Origin: CAYZJV01 sp964616275
GTDB taxonomy: Bacteria; Spirochaetota; Spirochaetia; Sphaerochaetales; Sphaerochaetaceae
Assembly: GCA_964616275.1 (NCBI GenBank)
Contig: CAZTUL010000003.1
Span: 1-64,000, forward strand
Direction of reading: 5' to 3'
Length of the DNA stretch: 64,000 bases
Position 1 is the first letter of the stretch. Every line of letters starts with the position of its first letter. This document shows positions 1-9,405 of the stretch, piece after piece. The notes under the pieces are model-generated. The model did not search any database, had not been told where the DNA came from, and saw nothing but the letters and a program-made list of their open reading frames with translations. The position numbers and the translations under genes are program-made.

Positions 1-12
1 AGGAGAGAAATC

Positions 13-1329
13 ATGAGACGACTTTCTATTTTGCTCATACTGCTTTTACTCGCACTCATGAGTGGTTGTTATAGTACTTCAGATATTGATGTAATTATGC
101 AGAATCGTCCTACAGGCATGCCCTTAGCAAAACGGGGTTCTGTCTTAGAGGTAGTATCACCCGCAGAGATTCTCATTGAGGCCTATGGGGAGTTTTACGG
201 TTCAGGCAAGACCCTTCGTGCTATGCAGAGGGATGTTGATGAACAAGGAACAGAACAGGCACTTCTTGATGCACGACGAACCAGTATTTATGTATTATTA
301 TTCGAAGGATCGGATCCTCTATTAACCACGAGCAGGGAACGGACCCTGTTTCAGCAGCACAGCTCATTCTTCTATAACCCTGAAACATTGCGCCGGTATA
401 TTACCTACGAAGACACACAATTCAAATCAAGGATATATTTTGATGAGAAAACCGCTGTCCGGGTAGTTAAACGGTTCAAAGTTCATAAAGATAGATTACT
501 TGAAGATCTGGTTGAACGTCGCATACTCGTCTCACGAGATACACTTATGAGTACTTTGGGAAACCCGATAATAATGGTGATGCCCGAAGCTGAAACAAAT
601 CAAAGTCCATTGGAAGTACTCGCAAGTGACAACGTCGCAAGACAAGCAACTACGGTTATTCAAAGTTACCTCACATCTAAGGGATACGAAGTTGTGGTTC
701 CTGAGCAATCGGCAGAAATTGCTGGGATTGTAAGTGCTCAGCACATGCTGCAAGGAGCTCAATCCGATTATGCCTATGAATTAGCACTCTCTATTGGCAG
801 CGATATCTATCTTACTGTTTCAGGATATTCAGAGGGAGCTTCATACGGCACCTCCCGATATGTTGCCACTGTAAATGCATATGAAACTACCACCGCTCGA
901 TTACTCGGTTCAGAGACCGGATACAGTAAGGAACGCAAAGGTGATGTCATGGTCTCCGTTGAAGAGGCTCTGAATTCCGCTGTAGACATGGTCATGAATC
1001 GAATTATGAACTATTGGAAAGAAGACATCTCTAAAGGCGTCCAATATAAAGTAATTGTGAGCCTGCCGGCAGGTTTAGATGCGTATGATATCGATTCAAT
1101 GCACATAGCATTCATGCATGCAGTAAAGGATGTTGCGAAATCATCAAGAGAATTGATTCTCACTCAGGAGACCATGGATTATATTCTATGGGTAGATCCA
1201 GTCACCTACGACCGAGCATTGCTGGTGTATCAGTCGTTAAAAAGGGCTTTTGAACAATTTGGCACCGGTGCTGTACTGGAAAGATCCTCGATGAATCGCA
1301 AACTGATGCAGCTCACGATAAATTATTGA
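13..1329 (+). CDS. Lipoprotein of unknown function
   Basis: A 438-residue exported lipoprotein. The N-terminus has two Arg, a Leu-rich core and a lipobox ending Leu-Met-Ser-Gly-Cys near residue 19, so the mature protein should be lipid-anchored. An AGGAGAG ribosome site lies 5 bases before the ATG. The body is soluble and I do not recognise a catalytic motif. The middle (roughly residues 180-300) outlines a fold seen in some bacterial lipoproteins annotated DUF6175, but that is a weak resemblance. It ends 20 bases before the ATG of the LPP20-type lipoprotein and probably forms an operon with it and with genes left of the window. A surface or periplasmic role is inferred from export only. Confidence 0.85.
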   Translation: MRRLSILLILLLLALMSGCYSTSDIDVIMQNRPTGMPLAKRGSVLEVVSPAEILIEAYGEFYGSGKTLRAMQRDVDEQGTEQALLDARRTSIYVLLFEGSDPLLTTSRERTLFQQHSSFFYNPETLRRYITYEDTQFKSRIYFDEKTAVRVVKRFKVHKDRLLEDLVERRILVSRDTLMSTLGNPIIMVMPEAETNQSPLEVLASDNVARQATTVIQSYLTSKGYEVVVPEQSAEIAGIVSAQHMLQGAQSDYAYELALSIGSDIYLTVSGYSEGASYGTSRYVATVNAYETTTARLLGSETGYSKERKGDVMVSVEEALNSAVDMVMNRIMNYWKEDISKGVQYKVIVSLPAGLDAYDIDSMHIAFMHAVKDVAKSSRELILTQETMDYILWVDPVTYDRALLVYQSLKRAFEQFGTGAVLERSSMNRKLMQLTINY

Positions 1330-1349
1330 TCTCAGAGGAGACCGGGCAT

Positions 1350-2759
1350 ATGAAGAGAAATCAGACGATTCGCCTCATGAGTTATTCCTTCATAATTCTT
1401 TTGCTTATTTTAATTATGGTAGGGTGTACTGTGCTTTCGCAATCAGCCTCTATTGAGAACGAATATAGAGCAGGAGGTATTCCTGAATGGTATCGCAGTG
1501 GTTCAATCGATGGTTATCCTACCCAGGAGTACCTCATTGGTACTGGTGAGGGACTCTCATTAGAAGATGCTATAGCTACGGCTCAAGCAACCATAGCAGG
1601 ACAACTAAAAGTATCTGTCGATTCAACTATCGAATCCTTTAGGAAAGAGACTAACAGTGATGGAACGATAAATTTCTTCGAAACATTTTCTGAAAGTTCC
1701 TCAATCACTATCTCTGAAACTATCAAGGGCTCACAGATTATCAAACAGGAAGAGGTAGACGGAACATATTACGTATTTGCGGCACTCCACATACAGCGAT
1801 TTCTATCACAATTGCTACTTGAGCTGGGAGAAATTCAACTAGAAATAATCAACCAAATCTCTCAAGCCCGAATTGCCGCTCAACAAGGTCTCGTGTTAGT
1901 GGCTGTAGACCATTATACCTCTGCATACAATCAACTGGTGACCTATTATACTAAACGGGCATATGTGGAAGCTCTTGCTCCGAATCATGTACCAGCAAGA
2001 ATCCAAAGTGCGCAGGAGGTTGTCTCTGAAATACGGGCATTACTTGGGGCAATACAACTCTATGTAATTTCAGGCGAAAACCAGCAGGCAGCGGTCGGCT
2101 CAGAACTTCCCGAACCGGTTGTTTTTCAAGTGAGGTATCTGAGTCCTACTGGACAGGAAATACCCGTTTCACGAATACCTGTTACTTTACGGGCAGCTGA
2201 TCAATCATCACTCGGTCGCCATACCACCGATTCGCAAGGAATGGTCTCAATCACTGCACAGGCATTACCAACCACAGAACAGAGCGGAACGCTTCACGCT
2301 ACGATGGATATGTTTGCCTTCATGGGTCCGTTGTCTTCCGCTATAGGACGTCCTGAAGTAACTGTTCACTATGCCATAGCACAACCTACTGAGGATCAAG
2401 TAATTACCCTCGCACTTTATGATGTTGGTGGAAACCGAATGCAAAACCTTGAACGAGCGGTAACACGGGAGCTGGAAAAAATTGGTGTTACAGTAACAAC
2501 TGATAGTGATTGGCGTATGACTGGGGCCTGTCACATTATTTCGGAACAACAAATACCTTCATATCAGGGTACTCAGTATCTAGCTACGATTGAATTTGAG
2601 ATAAAACTGAACAATCCCCACGGAATAGCTGAAAAACGAGTAAGTATCTCAAGTGGGGGAAGAAGTATGCTGAATGAACAAGATGCTCTACGAGCAGCGT
2701 GTGACCGACTTCGTATCGATACTAAAACACTTGCGAGCCTTATTGCTGAACTACCGTAG
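1350..2759 (+). CDS. LPP20-type lipoprotein
   Basis: A 469-residue lipoprotein. An in-frame ATG at 1326 overlaps the previous stop, but ATG 1350 is preferred: GAGGAG lies 9 bases upstream and this start gives a clean signal peptide with lipobox Met-Val-Gly-Cys (Cys26). After the anchor, the stretch with Pro-Glu-Trp-Tyr, a Gly-Thr-Gly-Glu-Gly turn and a DAxAxAxxxIAxQL helix matches the LPP20 family (PF02169) found in many Gram-negative lipoproteins. The remaining ~300 residues include a beta-rich segment (around 240-330) and are not recognised. It lies 20 bases downstream of the preceding lipoprotein gene, and its last 9 bases overlap the convergent phosphate transporter gene. LPP20 proteins have no settled biochemical function. 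Confidence 0.85.
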   Translation: MKRNQTIRLMSYSFIILLLILIMVGCTVLSQSASIENEYRAGGIPEWYRSGSIDGYPTQEYLIGTGEGLSLEDAIATAQATIAGQLKVSVDSTIESFRKETNSDGTINFFETFSESSSITISETIKGSQIIKQEEVDGTYYVFAALHIQRFLSQLLLELGEIQLEIINQISQARIAAQQGLVLVAVDHYTSAYNQLVTYYTKRAYVEALAPNHVPARIQSAQEVVSEIRALLGAIQLYVISGENQQAAVGSELPEPVVFQVRYLSPTGQEIPVSRIPVTLRAADQSSLGRHTTDSQGMVSITAQALPTTEQSGTLHATMDMFAFMGPLSSAIGRPEVTVHYAIAQPTEDQVITLALYDVGGNRMQNLERAVTRELEKIGVTVTTDSDWRMTGACHIISEQQIPSYQGTQYLATIEFEIKLNNPHGIAEKRVSISSGGRSMLNEQDALRAACDRLRIDTKTLASLIAELP

Positions 2760-3785
2760 AAAAATGTTTTGCATAAAAAACAGCAATATATAACTTAGCA
2801 GTGCAGAGACTATCGGGGTGGTAATCCAGCCGATACTGATTTTTCCAAGAAGTCGATAGTTTATATTGCGCCATCCCCCTTTTATTAATCCAATGCCGAG
2901 AACCGCACCTACGCAGGCTTGGGATTGCGACACAGGAATAAGCGGTATAGCAGGCAGGCCTACTGAAATAAAAAAGTCAGAAAGAACCGTTGAAGAAAAT
3001 AGAAACAACACTAAGGCTGTCGCGAGTACTACCACAAATGCAGATACTGGTGAAAGCTTAAAGAGATTATTCCCCACGGTCATCATAACTCGTTTCGAAT
3101 AGGTAACGACTCCCACCGATATTGCCAAACCACCGAGAAGGAATAGTTGTTGTTCACCGGAAAGAGAGATAAAAAAGAACTGTCTTGCAGGCAGATCTAT
3201 GGCTTGAATAAAAACACCCATGACGTTCGCAATATTATTTGCACCGAGAGCGAACGCTCCAAATGCTCCAGCAATCAAAAGTCCTCCACGTGTATAGCGA
3301 TCAAGTAGAAGCAGATGAATGGTCGATGAGTTAACCATACGCCGGACAAGAAGAAACAGCAATGCTGCAAACACTCCTGCAAGGATTGGTCCATACACCC
3401 AGGTTCCAACTATATTTGTAAGCACCCGAATATCTGTTGATTTCCCAGTAAAGAAGTTCCATCCCAATATTGCCCCTACGATAGCTTGAGAAGTAGAAAC
3501 AGGCAGCCCTGAACGCGTCATCCACAAAACCGTTACCGCAGCACTCAACGAAAGAACAAAAGCACCAGAAAGTTGGTCAACCACGCCCAGTGAACCAAGT
3601 CCGTGAGAGGCACCGCTTCCTCCGAATACCGCCCCAAAAGTAATAAAAAGACAGCAAATAATGGCTGCAGTACGAAACTTGACCATCTTGGTGCCAACCG
3701 CAGTACCAAAAATATTAGCTGCATCATTTGCACCGAGAGACCACCCCATGAAGAGCCCACTCGAAAGAAACAACAGTCCAGTCAT
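2751..3785 (-). CDS. pit: Low-affinity inorganic phosphate transporter, PiT/PHO4 family
   Basis: A 344-residue polytopic membrane protein of the PHO4/PiT family (PF01384), which import phosphate with H+ or Na+, often as a metal-phosphate complex. The two family signature repeats are visible: a GANDAAN segment near residues 18-24 and a GANNIAN segment near 180-186, each in a transmembrane helix, with a VSTSQAIVGA segment near 97. The length fits the short bacterial class. It starts 13 bases after the stop of the DUF47 protein gene, the usual pairing of PiT carriers with a PhoU-like cytoplasmic partner. The 3' end overlaps the convergent lipoprotein gene by 9 bp. Confidence 0.93.
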   Translation of the reverse strand: MTGLLFLSSGLFMGWSLGANDAANIFGTAVGTKMVKFRTAAIICCLFITFGAVFGGSGASHGLGSLGVVDQLSGAFVLSLSAAVTVLWMTRSGLPVSTSQAIVGAILGWNFFTGKSTDIRVLTNIVGTWVYGPILAGVFAALLFLLVRRMVNSSTIHLLLLDRYTRGGLLIAGAFGAFALGANNIANVMGVFIQAIDLPARQFFFISLSGEQQLFLLGGLAISVGVVTYSKRVMMTVGNNLFKLSPVSAFVVVLATALVLFLFSSTVLSDFFISVGLPAIPLIPVSQSQACVGAVLGIGLIKGGWRNINYRLLGKISIGWITTPIVSALLSYILLFFMQNIFLR

Positions 3786-3798
3786 GGGTTCAGCTCTC

Positions 3799-4464
3799 CT
3801 ATACCATTCGCTTCACTGCGTATACGAGAAGATTTTTAGAAATATCTTCGGAGATATCCGACAAACTGGCAATCCGGGCACAGACATCACGTATCTGCAT
3901 TCTGTTAGCCAGGTTTGGAATCTCTGAAGATTGAAACACTTTTCGTACAAGAGCCTCTTCTAATGCATCTACCTCCTTCTCATAGAACACTACACGATAC
4001 ACATGCTCTTCTACTGCTTTCGTATGCGAAAATAATGCACGGACCGCAAGCATCAGGGATTCAACCGCTTTGGTGGAATATTCACACATAAGGAGAAGTT
4101 CTTCCCGAATACAATCGGGAAGATCGGGAGTTTCCATGGATAATTCCAAGAGAAGACGCTTAATAAAATCGAGGATATCATCGAGATCATCCATGAGCAT
4201 GTAAACATCACCACGGGTATCCGGAATGAGCATGAATGCATAGAGTTTATACTTGATGTCCTTGAGGTCCTGATCACCTTTCCGCTCAATTTCGGTAACT
4301 TTTTGAATTCGTTCATTGAATGAACTCTGCCTACCCTGTAGATAATCCTTCATAGCCTCACCAAAATGAAGACTCGCTGCAGTTATCTGCTCCAGGTAGC
4401 GCTCAATGTCTTCCATGAGCTCTTTACTCTTATTGGTAAAGACTTCCCATCCTTTTCCTTTCAT
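3799..4464 (-). CDS. DUF47/PhoU-like accessory protein of the Pit transporter
   Basis: A 221-residue, all-helical cytoplasmic protein of the DUF47 family (PF01865, TIGR00153), structurally related to PhoU. Acidic helices such as the one containing MLMDDLDDILDFIKRLL (around residues 90-107) are typical and likely bind metal ions. The ATG has a GGAGG site upstream. It is the first gene of a two-gene operon with the phosphate transporter, and members next to pit genes are thought to modulate phosphate uptake. No phosphatase or kinase motif is present. Function is assigned from family and context. Confidence 0.92.
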   Translation of the reverse strand: MKGKGWEVFTNKSKELMEDIERYLEQITAASLHFGEAMKDYLQGRQSSFNERIQKVTEIERKGDQDLKDIKYKLYAFMLIPDTRGDVYMLMDDLDDILDFIKRLLLELSMETPDLPDCIREELLLMCEYSTKAVESLMLAVRALFSHTKAVEEHVYRVVFYEKEVDALEEALVRKVFQSSEIPNLANRMQIRDVCARIASLSDISEDISKNLLVYAVKRMV

Positions 4465-4626
4465 TGATTACCTCCAAAAAATATCGAGGGCAGGTTTAGG
4501 ATGCTATGATACCAACAGATTAAGTGAAAAGCAAACAATCAAGGTAAAACTTCCTTTTCAATTATACAAAAGCTTGATAGGATAGAACGTACCTTATTAC
4601 ACAACAGTTTCTTTAAGGAGGAACAT

Positions 4627-5727
4627 ATGAAGAAAATGCTTGTTTTCGCTCTCGTGCTCTTGATGGGTGCAGCAGTCTTCGCCGGCGGTGCACAGGAAAC
4701 CGCAGTTCAGGACGACACTCCCACCATTCGATTGCTAACTGATGCTACAGGTATTGATGATAAATCATTCAATGCTGCTGCATGGAGAGGAATCGTAGAT
4801 TTCTATGGTGATACACTGGATAATACTGCTAACCGTGGGAAATACTACGATGTGGTTACCGCTCAGACCCAGGACATGTATATTCCTAACCTCATGCAGG
4901 CTGCAGATGAAGGATATGATGTCATTATGGTCACTGGTTTTACATGGGCAGATGCCCTTTCTGAGGTTGCTCCTCTATACCCGGAACAGAACTTTGTTAT
5001 TGTTGACGTTGACTGGGTGGGCCAACCCAATGTAATGGAGTTCATCTACAGTGAAGAGCAGGGCTCATATCTTGTTGGAATGGCAGTAGCACTGCAGGCA
5101 AAAGCAGAAGGAGTTGCCAATCCAAAGTTTGGATTCATTGGTGGAGTTCCTGGTGCAGTCATCACCAAGTTTGAAATGGGTTATGTGCAGGGAATTCTCT
5201 CTGTCTTCCCGAATGCAGAAATTGTCGACTACTATGCAAACGACTGGGGTAAACCGGAACTCGCAAAAGCACAGGCTAAAAACTGGTACGATGGTGGTGT
5301 TTATGCTATCTTCTCTGCTGCTGGTGGAACTGGAAACGGAACAATTGCACAGGCTAAAGAGTATCGCTTGCAGGGTAAGAATGTATGGGCAATCGGCGTA
5401 GACAGTGACCAGTTTGAAGATGGTCTCTATTCCGGCAACAAGTCTGCAGTACTCACTTCCATGCTTAAGAAAGTTGAAAACTCCTCAATCTACTGCTTGA
5501 ATGCAGTGAAAGACGGAACCTTCAGCGGTCAAGTTGTGAGAATGAACATGGCAGACGATGGTGTTGGTTATTCTACCGCCAATCCAGAGCTGAAGCCTGA
5601 AGTTGTTTCAGCTGTGAATGCTGCTAAAGCAGACGTTATCAGTGGAAAGATTAAGATTTACGGAACCTACAAGGAAGCATTGGCAGCTGGTGCTGTTCCT
5701 GCAGGCCTTGCAGCTCTTGATGACTAA
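4627..5727 (+). CDS. BMP/PnrA-family nucleoside-binding protein of ABC transporter
   Basis: A 366-residue substrate-binding protein of the basic membrane protein family (PF02608), related to TmpC/PnrA of Treponema pallidum, which binds purine nucleosides. The early DATGIDDKSFN segment and the FGFIGGVPGAVITKFE segment (near residues 170-186) are family hallmarks. The signal peptide ends Ala-Val-Phe-Ala before Gly-Gly-Ala-Gln-Glu, and there is no lipobox Cys, so it should be cut by signal peptidase I and be periplasmic or attached otherwise. An AAGGAGG site lies 6 bases before the ATG. The fused ATPase and both permeases follow, separated by a hairpin at 5762-5784. Purine nucleosides are the likely substrate because two nucleoside phosphorylases and a nucleosidase are close by. 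Confidence 0.92.
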   Translation: MKKMLVFALVLLMGAAVFAGGAQETAVQDDTPTIRLLTDATGIDDKSFNAAAWRGIVDFYGDTLDNTANRGKYYDVVTAQTQDMYIPNLMQAADEGYDVIMVTGFTWADALSEVAPLYPEQNFVIVDVDWVGQPNVMEFIYSEEQGSYLVGMAVALQAKAEGVANPKFGFIGGVPGAVITKFEMGYVQGILSVFPNAEIVDYYANDWGKPELAKAQAKNWYDGGVYAIFSAAGGTGNGTIAQAKEYRLQGKNVWAIGVDSDQFEDGLYSGNKSAVLTSMLKKVENSSIYCLNAVKDGTFSGQVVRMNMADDGVGYSTANPELKPEVVSAVNAAKADVISGKIKIYGTYKEALAAGAVPAGLAALDD

Positions 5728-5761
5728 TCATTCAATGAGTATGTAAAAGAAAAATTCCGAA

Positions 5762-5784
5762 GGTGCGCCGAAAACAGGCGCACC
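5762..5784 (+). other. Intercistronic hairpin after the binding-protein gene
   Basis: GGTGCGCC (5762-5769) pairs perfectly with GGCGCACC (5777-5784) around a 7-base loop. No U-run follows, so it is unlikely to be a full terminator. Its position between a binding-protein gene and its ATPase gene is typical of RNA structures that protect the upstream message and leave the binding protein in excess. Confidence 0.6.
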
Positions 5785-5852
5785 ACTTCTATCCGGAAAG
5801 TTTATCCAAAAGACTAGACTCTCTAGACGGAAGAATTTTGGGAGGTACGATT

Positions 5853-7385
5853 GTGGAACATGCCATTGAAATGATCGGCATCACGAAAACCTTTCCCGGT
5901 GTTATAGCAAACGATAATGTTACTTTAGAAGTAGCAGCCCAAGAGGTTCACGCACTGCTCGGTGAAAACGGAGCAGGCAAATCGACGCTCATGTCTATTC
6001 TTTTTGGTGCCTATAATGCCGACAGTGGTACAATTCGTATTCACGGAAAAGAGGTCAACATAAAAGATCCGAACGTGGCTACAGAATTGGGGATAGGCAT
6101 GGTACACCAGCATTTTAAGCTGGTTCACAACTATTCAGTAACTGAAAATATAGTACTGGGTATGGAACCAAAAAATCGATTTGGCGTACTCGATATTAAA
6201 AGTGCTGAAAAGCGGGTCGCTGCCCTCTCCGATATGTATGGCCTTCGAGTAAATCCATCTGACCTCATAGAAAACATCACAGTCGGGGCACAGCAGCGCG
6301 TTGAAATTCTTAAGACGCTCTATAGAAACGCAAATATCATTATTTTTGATGAACCGACTGCCGTACTCACTCCTCAAGAGATTGACGAACTTATTGAGAT
6401 TATTCGACGCCTCAAGGCAGAAGGGAAAACTATAGTACTCATAACCCATAAGCTTAAGGAGATAAAAGCTGTTGCTGACCGATGTACCGTTCTGAGACGT
6501 GGAAAGTATATCGGCACCGTAGATGTAGAATCTGTAACCGAACAGCATCTAGCTGAAATGATGGTAGGACGTGCTGTCCAATTTGAAATAGAAAAGGCTC
6601 CTGCAAAACCTGGAGAAGTTGTGTTCTCTATTCAGAATCTCTCCGTAGCGGATAGTCAAGGCCACATGAAGTTGAAAAATTGCTCAATAGATGTACATCG
6701 GGGAGAGATTGTCGGTATAGCTGGTGTTGATGGTAACGGACAGACAGAACTGCTCTATGGACTGTCTGGACTTGCACCGGTGGCAGAAGGGAAAATTCTA
6801 TTAAATGGTAAAGACATAACGAATGCAACCATTCGTGAACGCATAGAACTGGGACTTGGCCATATACCGGAAGATCGACAGAGGCATGGATTAGTCAGTG
6901 ATTTCAGCATTAGCGAAAACAGTGCACTTAAGAATTATTACTTGCCACCGTACAGTAAGAAATATGGAATCTTGGATTACGCTAAAATGGATGAAGATGC
7001 TGCACAACTTATTGAGCAATTTGATATTCGTGCCGGCAGAGGCGTGAAAACCTCAGCAGGCAGTCTTTCTGGCGGAAATCAGCAGAAAGCTATTGTTGCA
7101 AGAGAAATTCACCTTTCACCACATGTTCTTCTCGTCGCTCAGCCGACACGAGGATTAGATGTCGGGGCTATCGAGTATATTCGTCACCGAATTTTAGCAG
7201 AGCGGGACAAGGGAAGAGCAATTTTACTTGTTTCGTTCGAGTTAGATGAAATCATGAATCTCTGTGATCGGATCGCAACCATCAGTAAGGGAGCAATTGT
7301 GGGAATATTTAATCAGGACGAAGTTACAGAACGGGAAATCGGCATGATGATGGCTGGTTCCAAGCGAACGGGAGGAGAGGCATGA
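5853..7385 (+). CDS. Nucleoside ABC transporter, fused double ATP-binding protein
   Basis: A 510-residue ATPase with two fused ABC domains (about 5-235 and 255-500), as in simple-sugar and nucleoside importers of the RbsA/NupO group. An open frame extends upstream to 5763, but that would begin inside the hairpin. GTG 5853 has GGGAGGT seven bases upstream and starts just before the first domain. Domain 1 has Walker A GENGAGKST and Walker B IIIFDEPTA but a degenerate signature (VGAQQR). Domain 2 has a degenerate Walker A (GVDGNGQTE) and a good signature LSGGNQQK. This asymmetry is normal for the class. The stop overlaps the first permease ATG (ATGA), implying coupled translation. Confidence 0.93.
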   Translation: MEHAIEMIGITKTFPGVIANDNVTLEVAAQEVHALLGENGAGKSTLMSILFGAYNADSGTIRIHGKEVNIKDPNVATELGIGMVHQHFKLVHNYSVTENIVLGMEPKNRFGVLDIKSAEKRVAALSDMYGLRVNPSDLIENITVGAQQRVEILKTLYRNANIIIFDEPTAVLTPQEIDELIEIIRRLKAEGKTIVLITHKLKEIKAVADRCTVLRRGKYIGTVDVESVTEQHLAEMMVGRAVQFEIEKAPAKPGEVVFSIQNLSVADSQGHMKLKNCSIDVHRGEIVGIAGVDGNGQTELLYGLSGLAPVAEGKILLNGKDITNATIRERIELGLGHIPEDRQRHGLVSDFSISENSALKNYYLPPYSKKYGILDYAKMDEDAAQLIEQFDIRAGRGVKTSAGSLSGGNQQKAIVAREIHLSPHVLLVAQPTRGLDVGAIEYIRHRILAERDKGRAILLVSFELDEIMNLCDRIATISKGAIVGIFNQDEVTEREIGMMMAGSKRTGGEA

Positions 7386-8500
7386 AGTCAGAAACTAGAC
7401 AGGAACCTTTATCCACCCGCATGCTAAGATCGGATGGAGCAGTATCGGTGTTGGTAGTGCTTCTCGGATTCCTCGTAGGAACCATTCTTGTAGCACTTGT
7501 CGGCAGAAACCCCCTAAACATGTACAAAGCTATTCTTCAAGCTCTTTCCGGCTTTAATATCGACAATGGGAAAATGAATGTCCGGTACATTGGGGAGACA
7601 CTTAACTACTCTGTTCCATTTATTCTTTGTGGATTCTCCATGGCATTTGCAGCTCGAGCCGGCCTATTCAATATTGGAGGAGAGGGGCAATATATCATGG
7701 GAATGACCGTAGCTACGGTTATCGGTCTTCTTGGACCTTCAATCACAGGCATGCACTGGATTCTAGCGATTATCGGTGCAATGCTCATAGGTGCATTCTG
7801 GGGTGGAATTGTAGGTATATTAAAGGCTAAATATGAAGTTTCTGAGGTTGTGTCGACAATTATGCTGAATTATGTTGCATTATATCTTTCCCGAATCATC
7901 TCGCTGCAGCTCCCCGGAGCTTCAACCTACAGGACTGGAAGTTTTCCAGAAACAGCACTTCTAAACAATGGCTTTTTTAAGACAATAACTAACAATTCCA
8001 TGTTGAACAACGGATTCTTCCTCATGATAATTGCTGTGGTAGTCTATTGGTTTATCATGGAAAAAACCAATCTTGGCTTTGGACTTAGAGCTACAGGCTT
8101 CAATAAGGAGGCTGCACGATGCAGCGGTATTCCTGTTGTACGGAGCATTGCAATTTCTATGGCTATTGCTGGTGCTTTTGCCGGATTGGCTGGTGGAATC
8201 GTAGCACTCGGTTCATTCAACTATGGACGAATTCTCTCAGGAATGGATAATTACGGGTTCAATGGTATTGCAGTAGCTCTTGTGGGAAATAACACTGCCA
8301 TAGGAACCATGCTCGCAGGGTTCCTCTTTGGACTACTTAAAAACTCCCAGGCACTCATGCAAGGAAAGCAGATTCCAAAAGAGATTACGTTCATTATACA
8401 GGGCTTAATTGTAGTATTTATCGCACTCAGATCTGCTATAGCCATCTACTTTGCATGGCGAAATAAGAGACAGTTACAGAAGGAGGTACTGGCGAAATGA
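7382..8500 (+). CDS. Nucleoside ABC transporter permease 1
   Basis: A 372-residue integral membrane permease of the BPD_transp_2 family (PF02653), the larger of the two permeases in BMP-type nucleoside transporters. About eight to ten hydrophobic helices are visible, with the family segments GLFNIGGEGQYIMG (near residues 96-109) and LRATGFNKEAARCSGI (near 236-251), the latter being the cytoplasmic coupling loop. It overlaps the ATPase gene upstream and permease 2 downstream by four bases each, so subunit synthesis is translationally coupled. The substrate is inferred from the cluster to be nucleosides. Confidence 0.92.
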   Translation: MKSETRQEPLSTRMLRSDGAVSVLVVLLGFLVGTILVALVGRNPLNMYKAILQALSGFNIDNGKMNVRYIGETLNYSVPFILCGFSMAFAARAGLFNIGGEGQYIMGMTVATVIGLLGPSITGMHWILAIIGAMLIGAFWGGIVGILKAKYEVSEVVSTIMLNYVALYLSRIISLQLPGASTYRTGSFPETALLNNGFFKTITNNSMLNNGFFLMIIAVVVYWFIMEKTNLGFGLRATGFNKEAARCSGIPVVRSIAISMAIAGAFAGLAGGIVALGSFNYGRILSGMDNYGFNGIAVALVGNNTAIGTMLAGFLFGLLKNSQALMQGKQIPKEITFIIQGLIVVFIALRSAIAIYFAWRNKRQLQKEVLAK

Positions 8501-9405
8501 GTACCCTAATTGGTATGATTCCTTCAATTTTGATGATTGTCTCCCCTATTCTGATTACCGCAGTAGGTGGAATGATTTGTGAAAAATCCGGTGTGGTTAA
8601 CATTGCTCTCGAAGGCCTTATGGGTGTTGGAGCATTCGCTGCTGCTGCTGCACACGTACTCATGGAAGCTGCTGGTGTTGGTCTTCCCTCCATCTGGATT
8701 TCTTTGGGTATTGGAGCTCTCATAGGAGCCACATTCTCGCTAATTCATGCTTTTGCCGCTATTAATCTGAATGCCGACCAAACCATCAGTGGAACTGGAA
8801 TAAACTTGTTGGCTGATGGTGTTACCATTTTTGCAGCCCAAATTTTATTTTCTGCCGATAGAACTAAAGAATTCCGTATGGGGATGCAGACCGATGGTCT
8901 GGGAGTGTATCCTACCGCATATATTGCTTTAGTTGTTGTGTTGCTCGCATGGTTTGTGCTCTACAAAATACCGTTTGGTATGCACCTGAGAGCTTGTGGA
9001 GAACACCCTCACGCTGCAGATAGTGTAGGAATCAATGTGCGACGAATTCGATATATTGCAGTACTCACCAGTGGTTTACTTGCTGGATTAGCTGGAGGCT
9101 GTATTGTTCTTACACAGACTATCCAGTATACGTCGAACACCATTAATGGACGTGGATTTATTGCACTAGCAGCAGTATCGTTCGGAAGGTGGAGACCTAT
9201 AGGTGTTACATTTGCTGCTTTCCTATTTGGAACCGCACAGGCTTTTGCAATTATCGCAAATAATTTCCCTGCATTGCGGGTGCTGCCAACCGAAGTCTTT
9301 AACATACTTCCTTACGTAGTAACATTAGTGGCACTTGTAGTATTCAGTGGAAAGAACTATGCTCCTCGAGCTAATGGTAAACCATATATTAAAGGAGCCT
9401 CCTGA
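8497..9405 (+). CDS. Nucleoside ABC transporter permease 2
   Basis: A 302-residue membrane permease of the same family as its upstream neighbour but shorter, matching the second permease of PnrCDE-type and NupQ-type systems. Visible hallmarks are a GVVNIALEGLMGVGAF segment near the first helices and an ACGEHPHAADSVGINV coupling loop near residues 167-182. An AAGGAGG site precedes the ATG inside the end of permease 1, and the two genes overlap by four bases. The stop codon shares one base with the ATG of the following phosphorylase gene, tying uptake to nucleoside breakdown. Confidence 0.92.
   Translation: MSTLIGMIPSILMIVSPILITAVGGMICEKSGVVNIALEGLMGVGAFAAAAAHVLMEAAGVGLPSIWISLGIGALIGATFSLIHAFAAINLNADQTISGTGINLLADGVTIFAAQILFSADRTKEFRMGMQTDGLGVYPTAYIALVVVLLAWFVLYKIPFGMHLRACGEHPHAADSVGINVRRIRYIAVLTSGLLAGLAGGCIVLTQTIQYTSNTINGRGFIALAAVSFGRWRPIGVTFAAFLFGTAQAFAIIANNFPALRVLPTEVFNILPYVVTLVALVVFSGKNYAPRANGKPYIKGAS

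Noticed and set aside
4465..4626. Possible purine riboswitch before the nucleoside transporter
   Set aside because: I see no paired P1-P3 layout or conserved loop sequences in this 162-base gap, only AT-rich promoter-like sequence without a clear best -35/-10 pair.
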